From Apostichopus japonicus (lineage: Eukaryota; Echinodermata; Holothuroidea; Aspidochirotida; Stichopodidae), in the NCBI RefSeq assembly GCF_037975245.1, contig NC_092574.1, positions 822,001 to 886,000 of the forward strand: a DNA stretch of 64,000 nt, given 5' to 3'. Within the stretch, counting starts at the first letter, position 1. Each line of letters starts with the position of its first letter. The notes under the pieces are model-generated. The model searched no databases and was not told the origin of the DNA. It was given only the letters and a program-made list of their open reading frames with translations. Positions 23,740-34,082 of the stretch are shown here, one piece after another. Position numbers and translations under genes: made by a program.

Positions 23740-23990
23740 TCCTCCCCCGACTAGCTAGTCAGGGGGGAGGGGTGGCGGCGAACTCCACTTGTCCGCGCGT
23801 GAACCTTGTCAGGGGGAGGGGTGGCGGCGAACTCCACTTGTCCGCGCCTTTACCTTGTCAGGGGGAGGGGGCGGCGACCTCACCTTGTCCGCACCTTCAC
23901 CCCCTCTCACCCTCTCACCTTGGTACTCACCTTACCCACCTGTCAGAAGGAGGGGGGCCGCCCGCCTTCGGGATTCGCCTTATCCACTTG
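23740..23990. repeat. GC-rich minisatellite, about 50-bp unit
   Basis: GTCAGGGGGAGGGGTGGCGG or close variants begin at 23758, 23808 and 23857, each followed by a CTCCACTTGTCCGCGC-like segment; weaker copies continue to about 23990. This is sharply GC-richer than its surroundings, with G runs that could form quadruplexes. All three frames are open across it only because of composition. Confidence 0.75.
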
Positions 23991-24004
23991 TCAGAACTCC
24001 TTTT

Positions 24005-24085
24005 GCAAATACTCACCTGGGACTTGAACCGATGCAATCCAAACCAATCGCTTACTGAACGATGGAATAACCAATTACACCATTT
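24005..24085 (-). mobile_element. tRNA-like sequence
   Basis: The minus strand carries A box TGGTGTAATTGG and B box GGTTCAAGTCC, both fitting the pol III consensus. A 5-bp stem ATCGT/GCGAT closes a 7-base loop TCAGTAA. Position 33 of the loop is C rather than T and the T-stem is poorly paired, so a pseudo-tRNA or SINE head is more likely than a gene. Confidence 0.5.
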
Positions 24086-24155
24086 CGGTTCCCTCTGGAG
24101 AAACTTCGTTTCTTATATTTATACTTCCACTCCCTCCAGAGGGTAGAAAAGTAAA

Positions 24156-25590
24156 AGGCTCTGTCTGGACATGAACCGCAGACATGATGCTCTGTCTGGG
24201 AATCGAACCGGAGACATGGAGTTTGTCTGTCTCTCCAGTCCAGAGCACTACCAACTGCGCCACTAGAACTGTTGAGAATTAATGCTCGTTTCTAATATTT
24301 AAACTTCAGTGTCCAGAATGGAATCAGTAAAAGAGCAAAAATATAAAATGCTCTGTCTGGGGTTCGAACCGGAGACATGGAGTTTGTCTGTCTCTCCAGT
24401 CCAGAGCACTACCAACTGCGCCACTAGAACTGTTGAGAATTAATGCTCGTTTCTAATACTTAAACTTCAGAGTCCAGAATGGAATCAGTAAAAGAGCAAA
24501 AATATAAAATGCTCTGTCTGGGGTTCGAACCGGAGACATGGAGTTTGTCTGTCTCTCCAGTCCAGAGCACTACCAACTGCGCCACTAGAACTGTTGAGAA
24601 TTAATGCTCGTTTCTAATACTTAAACTTCAGAGTCCAGAATGGAATCAGTAAAAGAGCAAAAATATATAATGCTCTGTCTGGGGTTCGAACCAGAGACAT
24701 GGAGTTTGTCTGTCTCTCCAGTCCAGAGCACTACCAACTGCGCCACTAGAACTGTTGAGAATTAATGCTCGTTTCTAATACTTAAACTTCAGAGTCCAGA
24801 ATGGAATCAGTAAAAGAGCAAAAATATAAAATGCTCTGTCTGGGGTTCGAACCGGAGACATGGAGTTTGTCTGTCTCTCCAGTCCAGAGCACTACCAACT
24901 GCGCCACTAGAACTGTTGAGAATTAATGCTCGTTTCTAATATTTAAACTTCAGAGTCCAGAATGGAATCAGTAAAAGAGCAAAATATAAAATGCTCTGTC
25001 TGGGGTTCGAACCGGAGACATGGAGTTTGTCTGTCTCTCCAGTCCAGAGCACTACCAACTGCGCCACTAGAACTGTTGAGAATTAATGCTCGTTTCTAAT
25101 ACTTAAACTTCAGAGTCCAGAATGGAATCAGTAAAAGAGCAAAAATATAAAATGCTCTGTCTGGGGTTCGAACCGGAGACATGGAGTTTGTCTGTCTCTC
25201 CAGTCCAGAGCACTACCAACTGCGCCACTAGAACTGTTGAGAATTAATGCTCGTTTCTAATATTTAAACTTCATAGTCCAGAATGGAATCAGTACAAGAG
25301 CAAAAATATAAAATGCTCTGTCTGGGGTTCGAACCGGAGACATGGAGTTTGTCTGTCTCTCCAGTCCAGAGCACTACCAACTGCGCCACGAGAACTGTTG
25401 AGAATTAATGCTCGTTTCTAATATTTAAACTTCAGAGTCCAGAATGGAATCAGTAAAAGAGCAAAAATATAAAATACTCTGTCTGGGGTTCGAACCGGAG
25501 ACATGGAATTTGTCTGTCTCTCCAGTCCAGAGCACTACCAACTGCGCCACGAGAACTGTTGAGATTTAATACTCGTTTCTAATATTTAAT
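24156..25590 (-). repeat. Tandem array of a 161-bp tRNA-like unit (nine copies plus a truncated one)
   Basis: The B-box complement (GGTTCGAACC or close) starts at 24200, 24361, 24522, 24683, 24844, 25004, 25165, 25326 and 25487. All intervals are 161 except one of 160. A truncated unit precedes at 24157-24186. On the minus strand each unit has A box TGGCGCAGTTGG, D-loop-like AGTTGGTA, B box GGTTCGAACCC 53 bases on, and a TTTT terminator just after GAGCA. Copies differ by only a few substitutions. T- and acceptor stems do not pair as in a real tRNA. It is probably a tRNA-derived satellite whose units could each be transcribed by RNA polymerase III. Confidence 0.8.
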
Positions 25591-25599
25591 CTTCACAAC

Positions 25600-25920
25600 A
25601 TTAGAAGGCAAATAAATAGAAAATCAAATGCATCCTCTGGTGTTTGAATTCAAGACAAGGAGTATGTCTCATTTTTCTCAGTTTATTGACAATTTCATTG
25701 TACAAAACAATAATAAATATGCAAAATTATACAACATAACAACTTCGCCACAGTAACTGTTAATTGAGAAATGATAGGCTTTCTAATATTTTAACTGCAA
25801 AATGAGGAAAAGAAATACCAAAACAATACATCCTCTGGGAGTTGAATTCTAGACAGAGAGTTTGTCTTACTTTCTAAATACATAACACTAACCACTGTAA
25901 CTGTAACTGTTTAGAAATAA
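25600..25920 (-). repeat. Two decayed copies of the 161-bp unit
   Basis: ATCCTCTGGTGTTTGAATTC near 25630 and ATCCTCTGGGAGTTGAATTC near 25828 align with the CTCTGTCTGGGGTTCGAACC segment. Each is followed by an AGACA-GAGT-TTGTCT-like piece. The array edge is therefore older than its core, as expected for a satellite homogenised by unequal exchange. Confidence 0.55.
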
Positions 25921-26684
25921 TTATTAGTTATTTGATTTGATTTATTTTGTTTTTTCACGTGCAAATATAAAATGTGAAAGGAAGTCTTCTATAAAGCATA
26001 CAATAGCTTAACAATGTAGAAGACTGGTCAGAAAAGCATTATTTGGACAATTGCTTCCCATCTAGCAAAAACATATCCCTAACAAACAGTAAACCGGCGT
26101 CGTAAAAGCTTTTTTTCATAAACAATGGTATTATCAATTCCAATAAAATTATTAGGGATTTGCACACCCAATTTCCGATGGTTTCTTAAAGGTAGCTAAG
26201 CTTACTCAAAACCATACAAATTTGTCCAATGAAGGTATTTTTAAATACAGGAAATATCCTGGTCATGAAAATTATAATTAAAAAGTAACTCTTTACCGGA
26301 CGGCGAAATAAAAGAGCTTCCAATACCCCGTGTTGGCATTATTACAATAATGCTTGACCCAAGAGGTTTTGAGAGCACCAACAAAGCTGTGAACATATAC
26401 TATTATTTTTAAACCCCCCCTTTTCCATGGGGTTATACATAGTAATTTTCCTTACTTTATCAGTTTTCCCGTTCGAAATAAATCAAAAAAGTACTTTGGA
26501 TCTTATCAATAAAATCTTTTGGAGGGCTATGCAGATTCCTTTGGGACCACGTATCTCCCGCACGGAAGCAGATATGGACCTGGGAGTTGCAAATTTGGGC
26601 TCCTGAGCATCGGTTACCCCCTGTTACGTCATTTGGGCGAAATCGATTTTGGATCGATTTTTGGTCAGTTTTGGCAAAACTGCA
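25921..26684. other. No gene seen
   Basis: AT-rich DNA. The short open frames have no recognisable features. Confidence 0.4.
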
Positions 26685-27234
26685 AATCAGGTTTTTTGCC
26701 CCCCATGCCCCCACACAACACCTAATTCCAAAATAAACTTCAGATTCGTAATCAGCGTGTCGCGAACTACCAGAAAAGATACACATTTATTGCTTTTGCG
26801 ACCAAAAAAATTTCACCTCAAAGAAAAGTAAGACACCAAAAAACTTTTACGACGAACAAAGGTTAGCAAACCTTTTGTTGTCCTTAAAAGTTTTTCGGTT
26901 TTCTATTGTTCCCCTGAAGTTGCAAACTGAGCGAAATAAGTGTCATAAGAGGGTGCTCGACGCATCTTGCCAGTGATACGTGATTTCAAAGCAGTCAAAT
27001 CAAACCTTTGTTTGTTATCTTGAGTTTTATTTTGACATTTATGAATAAATGGGTCAATTTTGGCAAAAAAATGCAAGAGGTACGGTTTTTTAGGTGAAAA
27101 AACTTTTTGTCGCAAAGGCGATAAATGTGTATCTTTTCTGGTAGTTCGCGACACGCTGATTACGAATCTGAAGTTTATTTTGGAATTGGGTGTTGTGTGG
27201 GGGCGTGCGGGGGGGGGGGGCAAAAAAAACCTGA
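26685..27234. mobile_element. Foldback (inverted-repeat) element
   Basis: Long arms at 26685-26819 and 27092-27234 are imperfect reverse complements (for example AGTTCGCGACACGCTGATTA at 27142-27161 against its complement near 26750). They surround a loop of about 270 bp. The loop (26880-27015) has a diverged direct relative at 29806-29975. This explains why the same short protein text appears from both strands; neither is a gene. Confidence 0.7.
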
Positions 27235-27462
27235 TATATCATTTATGAAAAAAATATAAATCATAGGCCTATAAACAACAAGACTTTCCCGGTCAGATAA
27301 TTACACGAAATTTGTGTATAACAAAGACAAGGGTGTCTTCTACTCCACGTCTTATTTCAATGTTGATGGGTGTTTCAGAGAGGACAAGAGAGGGGGCTGA
27401 AAAGAGGGGTTTTTCAAAATTGTGCACTTATAAAGAATACGTATTTCTATCGGGGTCTTTTG

Positions 27463-27836
27463 CAGTGTCGGAGCTAGGGGTATTGGTCGAGGGGGGCGAG
27501 GATGGTCTGTAGGGGCGCTTTCGACACTTTCTAAGCGGAGCGCCACCACGGGTTGGCGCGGAGCGTACAGAAATATTTGAATAAAGATGCTCCCTAGATT
27601 GCCGGAAATGACCCTTTTCGGGCCTTGCTAATATGCAGATAAATGAAGAATAAATAGGTGTCATCGCCAAAAAAATGTGACAAATGTCAATAGGTAGATG
27701 AGAGCGCATTAAAAACGTCAATAATCGCATATAAATAAAAAGTGGTAAAAAGGTGAAAAGGGCGCCAGCAGTCCATTTGAGTCCGTCAGGGGGGGGGGGG
27801 CATCCGCCCCCTGACTGTATAGACGCTCCGCCACTG
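27463..27836. mobile_element. hAT-like MITE, about 374 bp
   Basis: Ends CAGTGTCGGAGC (left) and, complemented, CAGTGGCGGAGC (right) form 11/12 terminal inverted repeats. The interior is GC-rich with G and C runs. No clear target duplication was seen, so the boundaries are less sure than for 28695-29064. Confidence 0.5.
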
Positions 27837-27924
27837 CCAGATAGACCACCCCAACCCCCCCCCCCTCCATGGTACGCCATTTGACGCAAGAATAACACAC
27901 CCTCATTGCAACCTATAGCTAATG

Positions 27925-29653
27925 GACACTTTCGTGGTATGATTATAGTCCCCCAAATGAGTCCATATCCACCGATATAATAAAAAAAATGTTCTAATAA
28001 AAATAAAAAACTCCTAGTAAATGCCCACCACATTATTTTTTCTGAAAAAGGCAAGTCTCTCTTAGAAATATGTCATAAATGCAACTTAACGATAATTAAC
28101 CAAAATACCAAACCTAGGATGAACCCAATAAACAATATTACAGAACTACTTGACTACCCATATAACCTCAAATCACCTCGCAACTAAAACACATTCGATA
28201 CAAATCCTAGAAGATGACTAAATCAGTGACCATTTTCCACTCGTTTTTGAGCTAGACATAAACCTCAACTGCATACCAAATAACGAATTGACGTATAATT
28301 ACAATAAAACAGACTCCCAAAATACAACAACCAAAACAACGAGCTAAATCACATCGACAATTACTGTGACAGCGTTGCCCATCATATCTTCTATACTTTC
28401 AAAAGACACTGTCCCTTAAAAACAAAACAGAAAACGAAAACTAAATAAGAATATTCTTACACTTATGAAACTCAGACGTCGCCTACGTATAACTTATATC
28501 ATCTCCCGAGACCCAACTATAAAAACCCAAATTAACCAATTTAAATAGCAATAAACAGACAAATATTGGCGGATGAACAAAACCGCGTCCAAAACAACTG
28601 CGATTTAATCATTAATGATAAAAACCCGAAACACTTTTGGAAAATTAAAAAAAAAAATCATTAACCCCATTATAACCCCAAACACAGGTAAAACCAAGGG
28701 CGTAGGAACCGGGGGGCTGGGGGGCGCCAGCCCCCCCAGTGAAAAATGTGGAGGGGCGGAAGTATCATTCCGCCCCCCCCCCCCGCTTCGCAGGTCAGAA
28801 AACCCCTTTTTCATTTCCAAATGAAAAAAAAATCTCATTTGGAGCACCAAATTGCATCTAAGGCCTGGTGAAAATACAAAATTAAGTTTACAAAATGGAG
28901 TGGGTGGGTTGAAGTGTGCTATATTGCACCAAATTGCATCTGAGGCTACCTGGAAATGCAAAAAATTCCAAAGAGGAGGGGGACACCCCCTCCCCTTAGA
29001 CCCCTCCCCCAGGCCGGCCATCAGTCTTCAGCCCCCCACTCAAAAGTACCTTCCTACGCCACTGGGTAAAACAGTCCAAGGCCTTAGAGATAACGTAGGT
29101 AACCTCATCACAAAAACTCAAGACCAAAAAAAGCTAATTGAATCGTACTTTAAAAGTATATTCAATATCTACGATGGCCCCCCATACGATATCAGCTGTA
29201 AACACGAAATAGACCGTACAATTATCAGTAATGCAACCAGCTTTAACACCAACCCTAGGATATCTCAACAAAAACATCCCTCTGCTCAATAAAATAGATA
29301 TAAACAATTGGTAAAGTGCCACTAAACATGCATCCTCCACTGGTCCTGACGACATAAATGACCAACTGCTTAAAAACTCCCCTCCGATATTCATTAACTC
29401 TCATATTTTCCCACTATTTAACGAACTCCTTAGACTGGGTTATTTCCCAACCCCATGGAAATCCGCCAAAAAGATTTTAATACCGAAACTAAGTAAAGAC
29501 CGCACCAAGTCAAAAGTCTCCTCCCAGCCTTAGGTAAGATTTTCGAAAGAATTATAGATAACAGCACCAGAGCCCACCTAGAGCAAATTAATCACCTTTC
29601 CCCGAATCAATCGGGCTAATTCCGGGCACACAAATCTACAATAAACCAAACTT
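27925..29653 (+). pseudogene. Second copy of the Jockey-like element (ORF2 fragment)
   Basis: Parallels 12620-14040 almost line by line (for example AAATGCCCACCACAT, ATAACGAATT-ACGTATAAT, CTCAGACGTCGCCTACGTA, CCACTATTTAACGAACTCC), with many differences and small gaps. It is broken by a MITE at 28695-29064 and ends abruptly at about 29653, where a Penelope-like tail is inserted. No open frame survives. Confidence 0.75.
28695..29064. mobile_element. hAT-like MITE, 370 bp, with 8-bp target duplication
   Basis: Left end CAAGGGCGTAGGAACC and right end (complement) CAGTGGCGTAGGAAGG form imperfect inverted repeats. GGTAAAAC at 28687-28694 is repeated at 29065-29072. In the related LINE copy (about 13412-13425) this insertion is absent, which gives the empty site directly. 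Eight-base duplications are the hallmark of hAT transposases. No protein is encoded. Confidence 0.8.
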
Positions 29654-29665
29654 TCTGCTTATCTT

Positions 29666-29785
29666 ATTTTTTTAGCCTCTGAAGAAGATCCTGCTAGGAT
29701 CGAAACGTCAGGCCAACCTACTTTTACACATTCTATTACACAGGCTCTCTAATGGATAAGCAGTTTGCTAGCAGTTTTATTTTCA
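29666..29785 (+). mobile_element. Penelope-like element 3' tail, 5'-truncated
   Basis: About 120 bp flanked by a 13-bp direct repeat (TTCTGCTTATCTT at 29653-29665 and 29786-29798), presumably the target duplication. It contains a hammerhead-like motif and ends CTCTAATGGATAAGC...TTTTATTTTCAT. A related tail sits at 34728-34845 after a GIY-YIG remnant, which ties it to Penelope-like elements. Confidence 0.6.
29675..29713 (+). ncRNA. Hammerhead-ribozyme-like motif
   Basis: GCCT (29675-29678), CTGAAGA (29679-29685), one extra A, stem GATCC-TGCTA-GGATC (29687-29701), GAAACGTC (29702-29709), AGGC (29710-29713). This fits the hammerhead core CUGANGA...GAAA...UH. Stem I is GCCT/AGGC and stem III is minimal (AC/GU), the cleavage position falling after GUC. 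Small hammerhead variants with near-absent stem III that cut as dimers are known from Penelope-like elements. The extra A before stem II is a departure from the canonical core. Confidence 0.55.
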
Positions 29786-29805
29786 TTCTGCTTATCTTTT
29801 AGGCA

Positions 29806-29975
29806 GAACAAAGGTTTGAGAATCCTTTGTTCGTTCTAAAAGTTTTTTCGGGTTTCTATTGTTCCTCTGAAGTTGCAAATTGACCAAAAAAGAGGCCGAT
29901 AGAGAGCGCTCGACGCATCTTACCAGTCATAAGTTATTTCAAAGCAGTCAAATCAAACCTTTCTTATTCATAAAT
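29806..29975. repeat. Relative of the foldback-element loop (26880-27015)
   Basis: Shares AAAGTTTTT-CGG-TTTCTATTGTTCC, CTGAAGTTGCAAA, GCTCGACGCATCTT and TTTCAAAGCAGTCAAATC in the same order and orientation. Confidence 0.65.
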
Positions 29976-30049
29976 GTTCTCCAGTTTCAGGGTGTTGTTT
30001 CCTCGGAAATTGTATGCTAAGCGATTGAAGTGTTCAATGTTTTAATCGG

Positions 30050-30600
30050 AATTTTTTCTTCAAAAATGGAACGGAGGGTGATAAAATACTGCCATACTGT
30101 TGTTTTAACTGGTTGTTGTATATTAATAGTTTTCAACCGCTCCGCGACATGAGCTATGCAGATTCAGGAAACGTTGCCTTGACCATTACCTTAGCAACAA
30201 GGCAATCAAAAGAATTAAGATCTTTTAAGGACTCAAAATGTAGAATTTATATTCCAAAATGTTTCAATACCCAGAGAGAACAGTCTTCCTGTGTGATATA
30301 AAGACATACAGATGCTCTATGTATGAGCACATGGACATATTCTTTGATCAATTTGAGCAAGAAAAGCAGCTCTGCCACCCCTTTAATAATGAGTTACATG
30401 ACATTGTTTTATTTTCACTATGAAACATTTTCACAAGTTACTGCCAAACCTAGAGTCATGTAGTATTAATCACTGAAAATAATGCCAATTTTAAGACCAT
30501 TTGAAATATGAAGTTCAATAAAGGTGTTCGTGTTGAGTTATCCTGTTTACAAGTACAGCATTTTGAACATCACCCTCCGTTCCATTTTGAAGAAAAAATT
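30050..30600. mobile_element. Inverted-repeat element, 551 bp
   Basis: The 33 bases at 30050-30082 (containing AAATGGAACGGAGGGTGAT) recur as the reverse complement at 30569-30600, with one extra A in the left arm. The interior is AT-rich with no convincing gene. No target duplication was recognised. Confidence 0.6.
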
Positions 30601-30639
30601 AGCATTATTTCTCAACAGTTGCTGTGACGCAGTGGTTAG

Positions 30640-30819
30640 CAAGGGCGTAGGAACCGAGGGGCTGGGCTGGATCTAACTGCGCCAAAGTTCAATACAGGGG
30701 AACTTGAAATGCAGCTATTGGTCAAGACAAATTGGTGGGGACACGGTATATCATGTCCCCACTACTGAAAAAGTTGATGGGGACGCGTCCCGCTGTCCGC
30801 ACCAGGATCTGCGCCCATG
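30640..30819. mobile_element. Short hAT-like MITE relative
   Basis: Begins CAAGGGCGTAGGAACC exactly as the MITE at 28695 and ends in the complement of CATGGGCGCAGATCC. The interior is different, with a G/C-rich GGGGACGCGTCCC segment. Flanking 8-mers match only partly. Confidence 0.4.
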
Positions 30820-31216
30820 GTTTGAAGGCTGTTCATCCTGGAACGCCATTTTCATGCTCACTTATATGATATGATATCTGCTGTTTGCTTAACAAATTCA
30901 AATAATTGAAATGAGACTGAAATAAATAACTTTGATCTGTTTATTGTGCAATTCCCCACATTCTTTTCATTTCGAAAGACGCACAGTTTCAAGTTCAGTA
31001 CACTGAAGGTTTCGATTCTCTATCTGCCTTCAGTTTAGGTAAGATCTTGGGATATTCATCCCTAGATATCGCTGGATATTGCTAGAAATCCATACAGCAC
31101 AGTCTTCTTGGTATTTCTTGGGATTTTTCGGGCCTGATCTTGGGAAATTGCAAAATCGGGAGTGGTTACACTCCATTTAGGTCAGTGCACGTATGGCAAG
31201 CCGTTTTAACATTTAC

Positions 31217-31423
31217 CTCGCAATTCGACTTAAAGGTGGGATCGCTCGTAATTTCCTCGTAAATTCTGTCCTTCACACCACCCGATTCAAAAATAATATC
31301 AATACTACCCTCTATCGGATCGTCGCTGTTGTCTCGTAATTTCTCAGCAATCCCGTATTTACGGCTAGTAAGCAATAAACGGGTTCGGTTACTTGAACGG
31401 TGGCCTTGGCGAAATTCCTGCAT
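31217..31423 (-). CDS. Candidate first coding exon, function unknown
   Basis: A 69-codon open stretch from an ATG (complement of 31421-31423) to a donor GTAAATG (complement of 31216 downward), ending in phase 0. The text (GIAEKLRDNSDDPIEGSIDI, then an acidic and polar stretch) has a natural protein composition with no low complexity. I do not recognise a family. The next exon was not found; it would lie at lower coordinates. A 12-bp hairpin sits just upstream at 31441-31468. It could also be part of a mobile element. Confidence 0.4.
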
Positions 31424-31440
31424 AGTTTGTCTGTGGCAGT

Positions 31441-31468
31441 ACAGGGAGTTGTTATGGAACAACTCCCT
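31441..31468. repeat. 12-bp stem hairpin CAGGGAGTTGTT/AACAACTCCCTG
   Basis: Perfect arms around an ATGG loop. A similar hairpin lies at 31620-31648 (CAGGGAGCTGCT...AGCAGTTCCCTG). CTCCCTGGTC...TATTACGCC (31460-31493) recurs inverted as GGCGTAATAGTTCGACCAGGGAG at 31603-31625. Confidence 0.7.
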
Positions 31469-31649
31469 GGTCAGTAGTATGCGGTATTACGCCGCGTTTT
31501 CGTGTGTGTTGTGTGATACAAAACTCAGTGCTTTGTTTTACGTTCAGAACTTTTCACAACTAATGGGCTGTACAGTATAGGTTACGGTCGAGCTTTGCAT
31601 CAGGCGTAATAGTTCGACCAGGGAGCTGCTACTCTAGCAGTTCCCTGCT

Positions 31650-33879
31650 TTTACTCTTTTAGGCCTACATGGTGAGCAGTCGAAGTCAAGAAACAGCTCA
31701 AGAAACTAATAGTTATGAACTTTATGTCTGATTCACGCTGACTGGTGTCACAAAAAGACAAACGCGAATGAGTGAAAAAATTGACTGAAGTGATTACAAA
31801 CTATTGGGTATCAAACGTAAAGTCAAGTCCGTCATGTGTGAACAATTGGTATTTCAGCCAATTTAGGTATTAATTATACATAGACTGAGTCACAGCTTAC
31901 ATTGTATTTTATATATTAATTTTAGTTATATATCAGGAGGGAAAGACAAAGCATTTTATGTCATATACCATATACAGATAAATATGTATATTTAATTATT
32001 TTTGGACTCCTGGCAACGGGCCCTTTAGGCGATCACAGAGCACTTGCCCTAGCTGCACCCCGTCCTCCTAACCGGTGCACGTAAACCCTGTCCTTGCACC
32101 CCTTTGACCCGAATTAAAAAATAACGAAACTTGAACGGAAAAGGAAAGGAAAATACGTTGCCATAAGGGGCGGCTCCACCCTCTTTAGAAAGGATTGGCA
32201 AAAAGGGAATAAGTACATGAACAATAAACTAATAGTTATTTCCATTGAAAAGTGTCTCGCTGAGCATCGGCCGTCAAAGCAAAAAACTTTTTTTTTCTAA
32301 ATCACGTCAGTGTATTGCTTTCCAGCGTACTGTACTCCCAGAATTGACTATCCTGTTTCTTGTTCCGAACGGCTCCCAACGAAATGCCAAAAAGTCGGCA
32401 ACGGGGTTGGGGTGGGTTACCCAGCTCCACCATGGGGCACCTCATCACGACTGACTCGAATTACAACTCGAAACTTTAACTGAAATTGGATTGAATTTAA
32501 AAAAATATATACTAGATGTCTGCATGGATCATACTTATCTATACTATTGTGTGACCATATAGGCGTACGGGCTCTATATAGTCAACCAGGAGAGACTGGG
32601 GGGAAGCTTTTTTTCTTGCCACAGAAAATTAAACATTGCCCGGAAGTTCCTAGCACGATTAATTCATTTCAAACTTCGACGGCAATGAAGGACAAAGAGA
32701 ACCATATAGGCCTATGCCTGACTATAAGATCATTGAACCATCACGAACAACTCCGAATAATCTTCCATTTGCCGATTCATGACACTGGGAAGTAAGGGGT
32801 GGGGGGGGGGTGGGGCTTTCCATTTGATCCGCAAGTATATTGAAAGGTCACCACAACAAGGGTGTATAGCTTGGGACTAGCACGGGGAGACTTGTCAACC
32901 TTGTGAACTTTTTTGGGGGTGAGATGCGGGGGGGGGGGGGGGAGTCGGCAAACTAAAACATACAGGGTAAACAGAGGGGAGGAAAGAGGTCAAGAAAGAA
33001 AGCGTGAAAGACAGATGAAGGGATGGAGGAAGAAAGTAAAGAAAATGTGGAGATGGAGGCTAGGGGTAGAGATAGATATGATATGAAAGTACAGAGAGAA
33101 AAAAACCAAGAGCAGAAAAATGGAGATCACTGGGATACTGTCAAATACACAAGAAGAATATACAATCTAAATACTGGAATTAAATAATGCACAACATAAA
33201 TACAGCTTTATGACATCAACAAATCAAAGGGGAAGGATATAATGTTTCAAGGATGCTGGAAAATAAGACACAACAGAAGATGATTATGGTTTCTGATCTA
33301 TTAGGCTTCTTCTCTCTACTGCTACCAGGATGTAAGAGACCACAGGGACTCGCACAACTCTTTAAGTTGTGATGACCTCTGACCCTTACTATGCCTAACT
33401 GTTATCTTGCCAGGAAATAAATACACCAGTGCATGAGAGGAGGTGAGAGACAGGACTGATTGGTCGTGTCGATAGGGGTACATGTGATTCAAGAAGATAG
33501 ATGTAAAGATTAGCATCGTTTGGACACTTCAAATGGGACCCCCTCCCCACCCCCCCCCCCCCACACCCTCCCCCACGTTCAAATCATATCCCCTCCTGGC
33601 AACGGAAATGAACACCAGTATAAATAAACCGATACAGATTTTTATACACGCTGTGCGTGTAGGCCTATATACAATAATATAAAGCTGGCCATTCTCTGGT
33701 TGTTACTCCTTGATTGAATTTCCCCAACCTTGCCCACCTTGACTTAGAGGGTGGCCAAGCTCCTGATTCACAGTCATAGCTACTATCGAACAAAATGGAC
33801 GAAAGCAATTTATCTCAATCTGGTGATGCAGATGTATCATTAGCTGCTAATCCAACGTTTGTGAATGTCGCACAACCTG
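31650..33879. other. No gene supported
   Basis: AT-rich with G runs near 32800 and 32929-32941 and a C run near 33551-33562. Open frames at 32245 and 32547 are short, start without supporting context and show no motifs. This should include the 3' flank of the minus-strand gene ending at 33880. Confidence 0.4.
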
Positions 33880-34082
33880 TCAACAAAAGTCTGGGAAAAG
33901 TGCTTGCCCCTGCCATATGTATGATCTCTTTTGTTCAGGATCATGTAAATGTGGCAATGTGTATTCGTATAGTCTGAGGTTTTTCTCCCATGCTGCTCCA
34001 TATCTTATCCTACTGGTAACATTGGACAGAACATTGGCAGATGGCTTCTTGAGAGGTGTTGAAGTAACTGGATCAGGAGTAT
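33880..34082 (-). CDS. Unknown three-exon gene, terminal exon
   Basis: Entered through acceptor TATGTAATCTCTACAG in phase 1; the G left over from the preceding exon plus AT gives GAT. It is open for 67 codons to TGA (complement of 33880-33882). The text includes TPDPVTSTPLKKPSANVLSN and then YEYTLPHLHDPEQKRSYIW, with many aromatic and proline residues near the end. Phase agreement across both introns supports a real gene. I do not recognise the family. The aromatic, proline-rich end is the sort seen in small ciliary or microtubule-associated proteins, but this is only an impression. Confidence 0.7.

Noticed and set aside
24156-25590. CRISPR-like regular array
   Set aside because: The whole 161-bp unit is conserved, with no variable spacers, and the genome is eukaryotic with introns and LTR elements.
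24156-25590. Functional tRNA gene cluster
   Set aside because: A and B boxes are present but T- and acceptor stems do not pair and the box spacing is about nine bases too long without a clear intron or variable arm.
26649-27223. The same short protein text on opposite strands (26649-26831 and 26903-27223)
   Set aside because: Explained by the inverted arms of the foldback element; not two genes.
33795-33977. Plus-strand ATG frame beginning MDESNLSQSGDADVSL
   Set aside because: Plausible text, but it overlaps the terminal exon of the phase-supported minus-strand gene and has no splice or promoter support.
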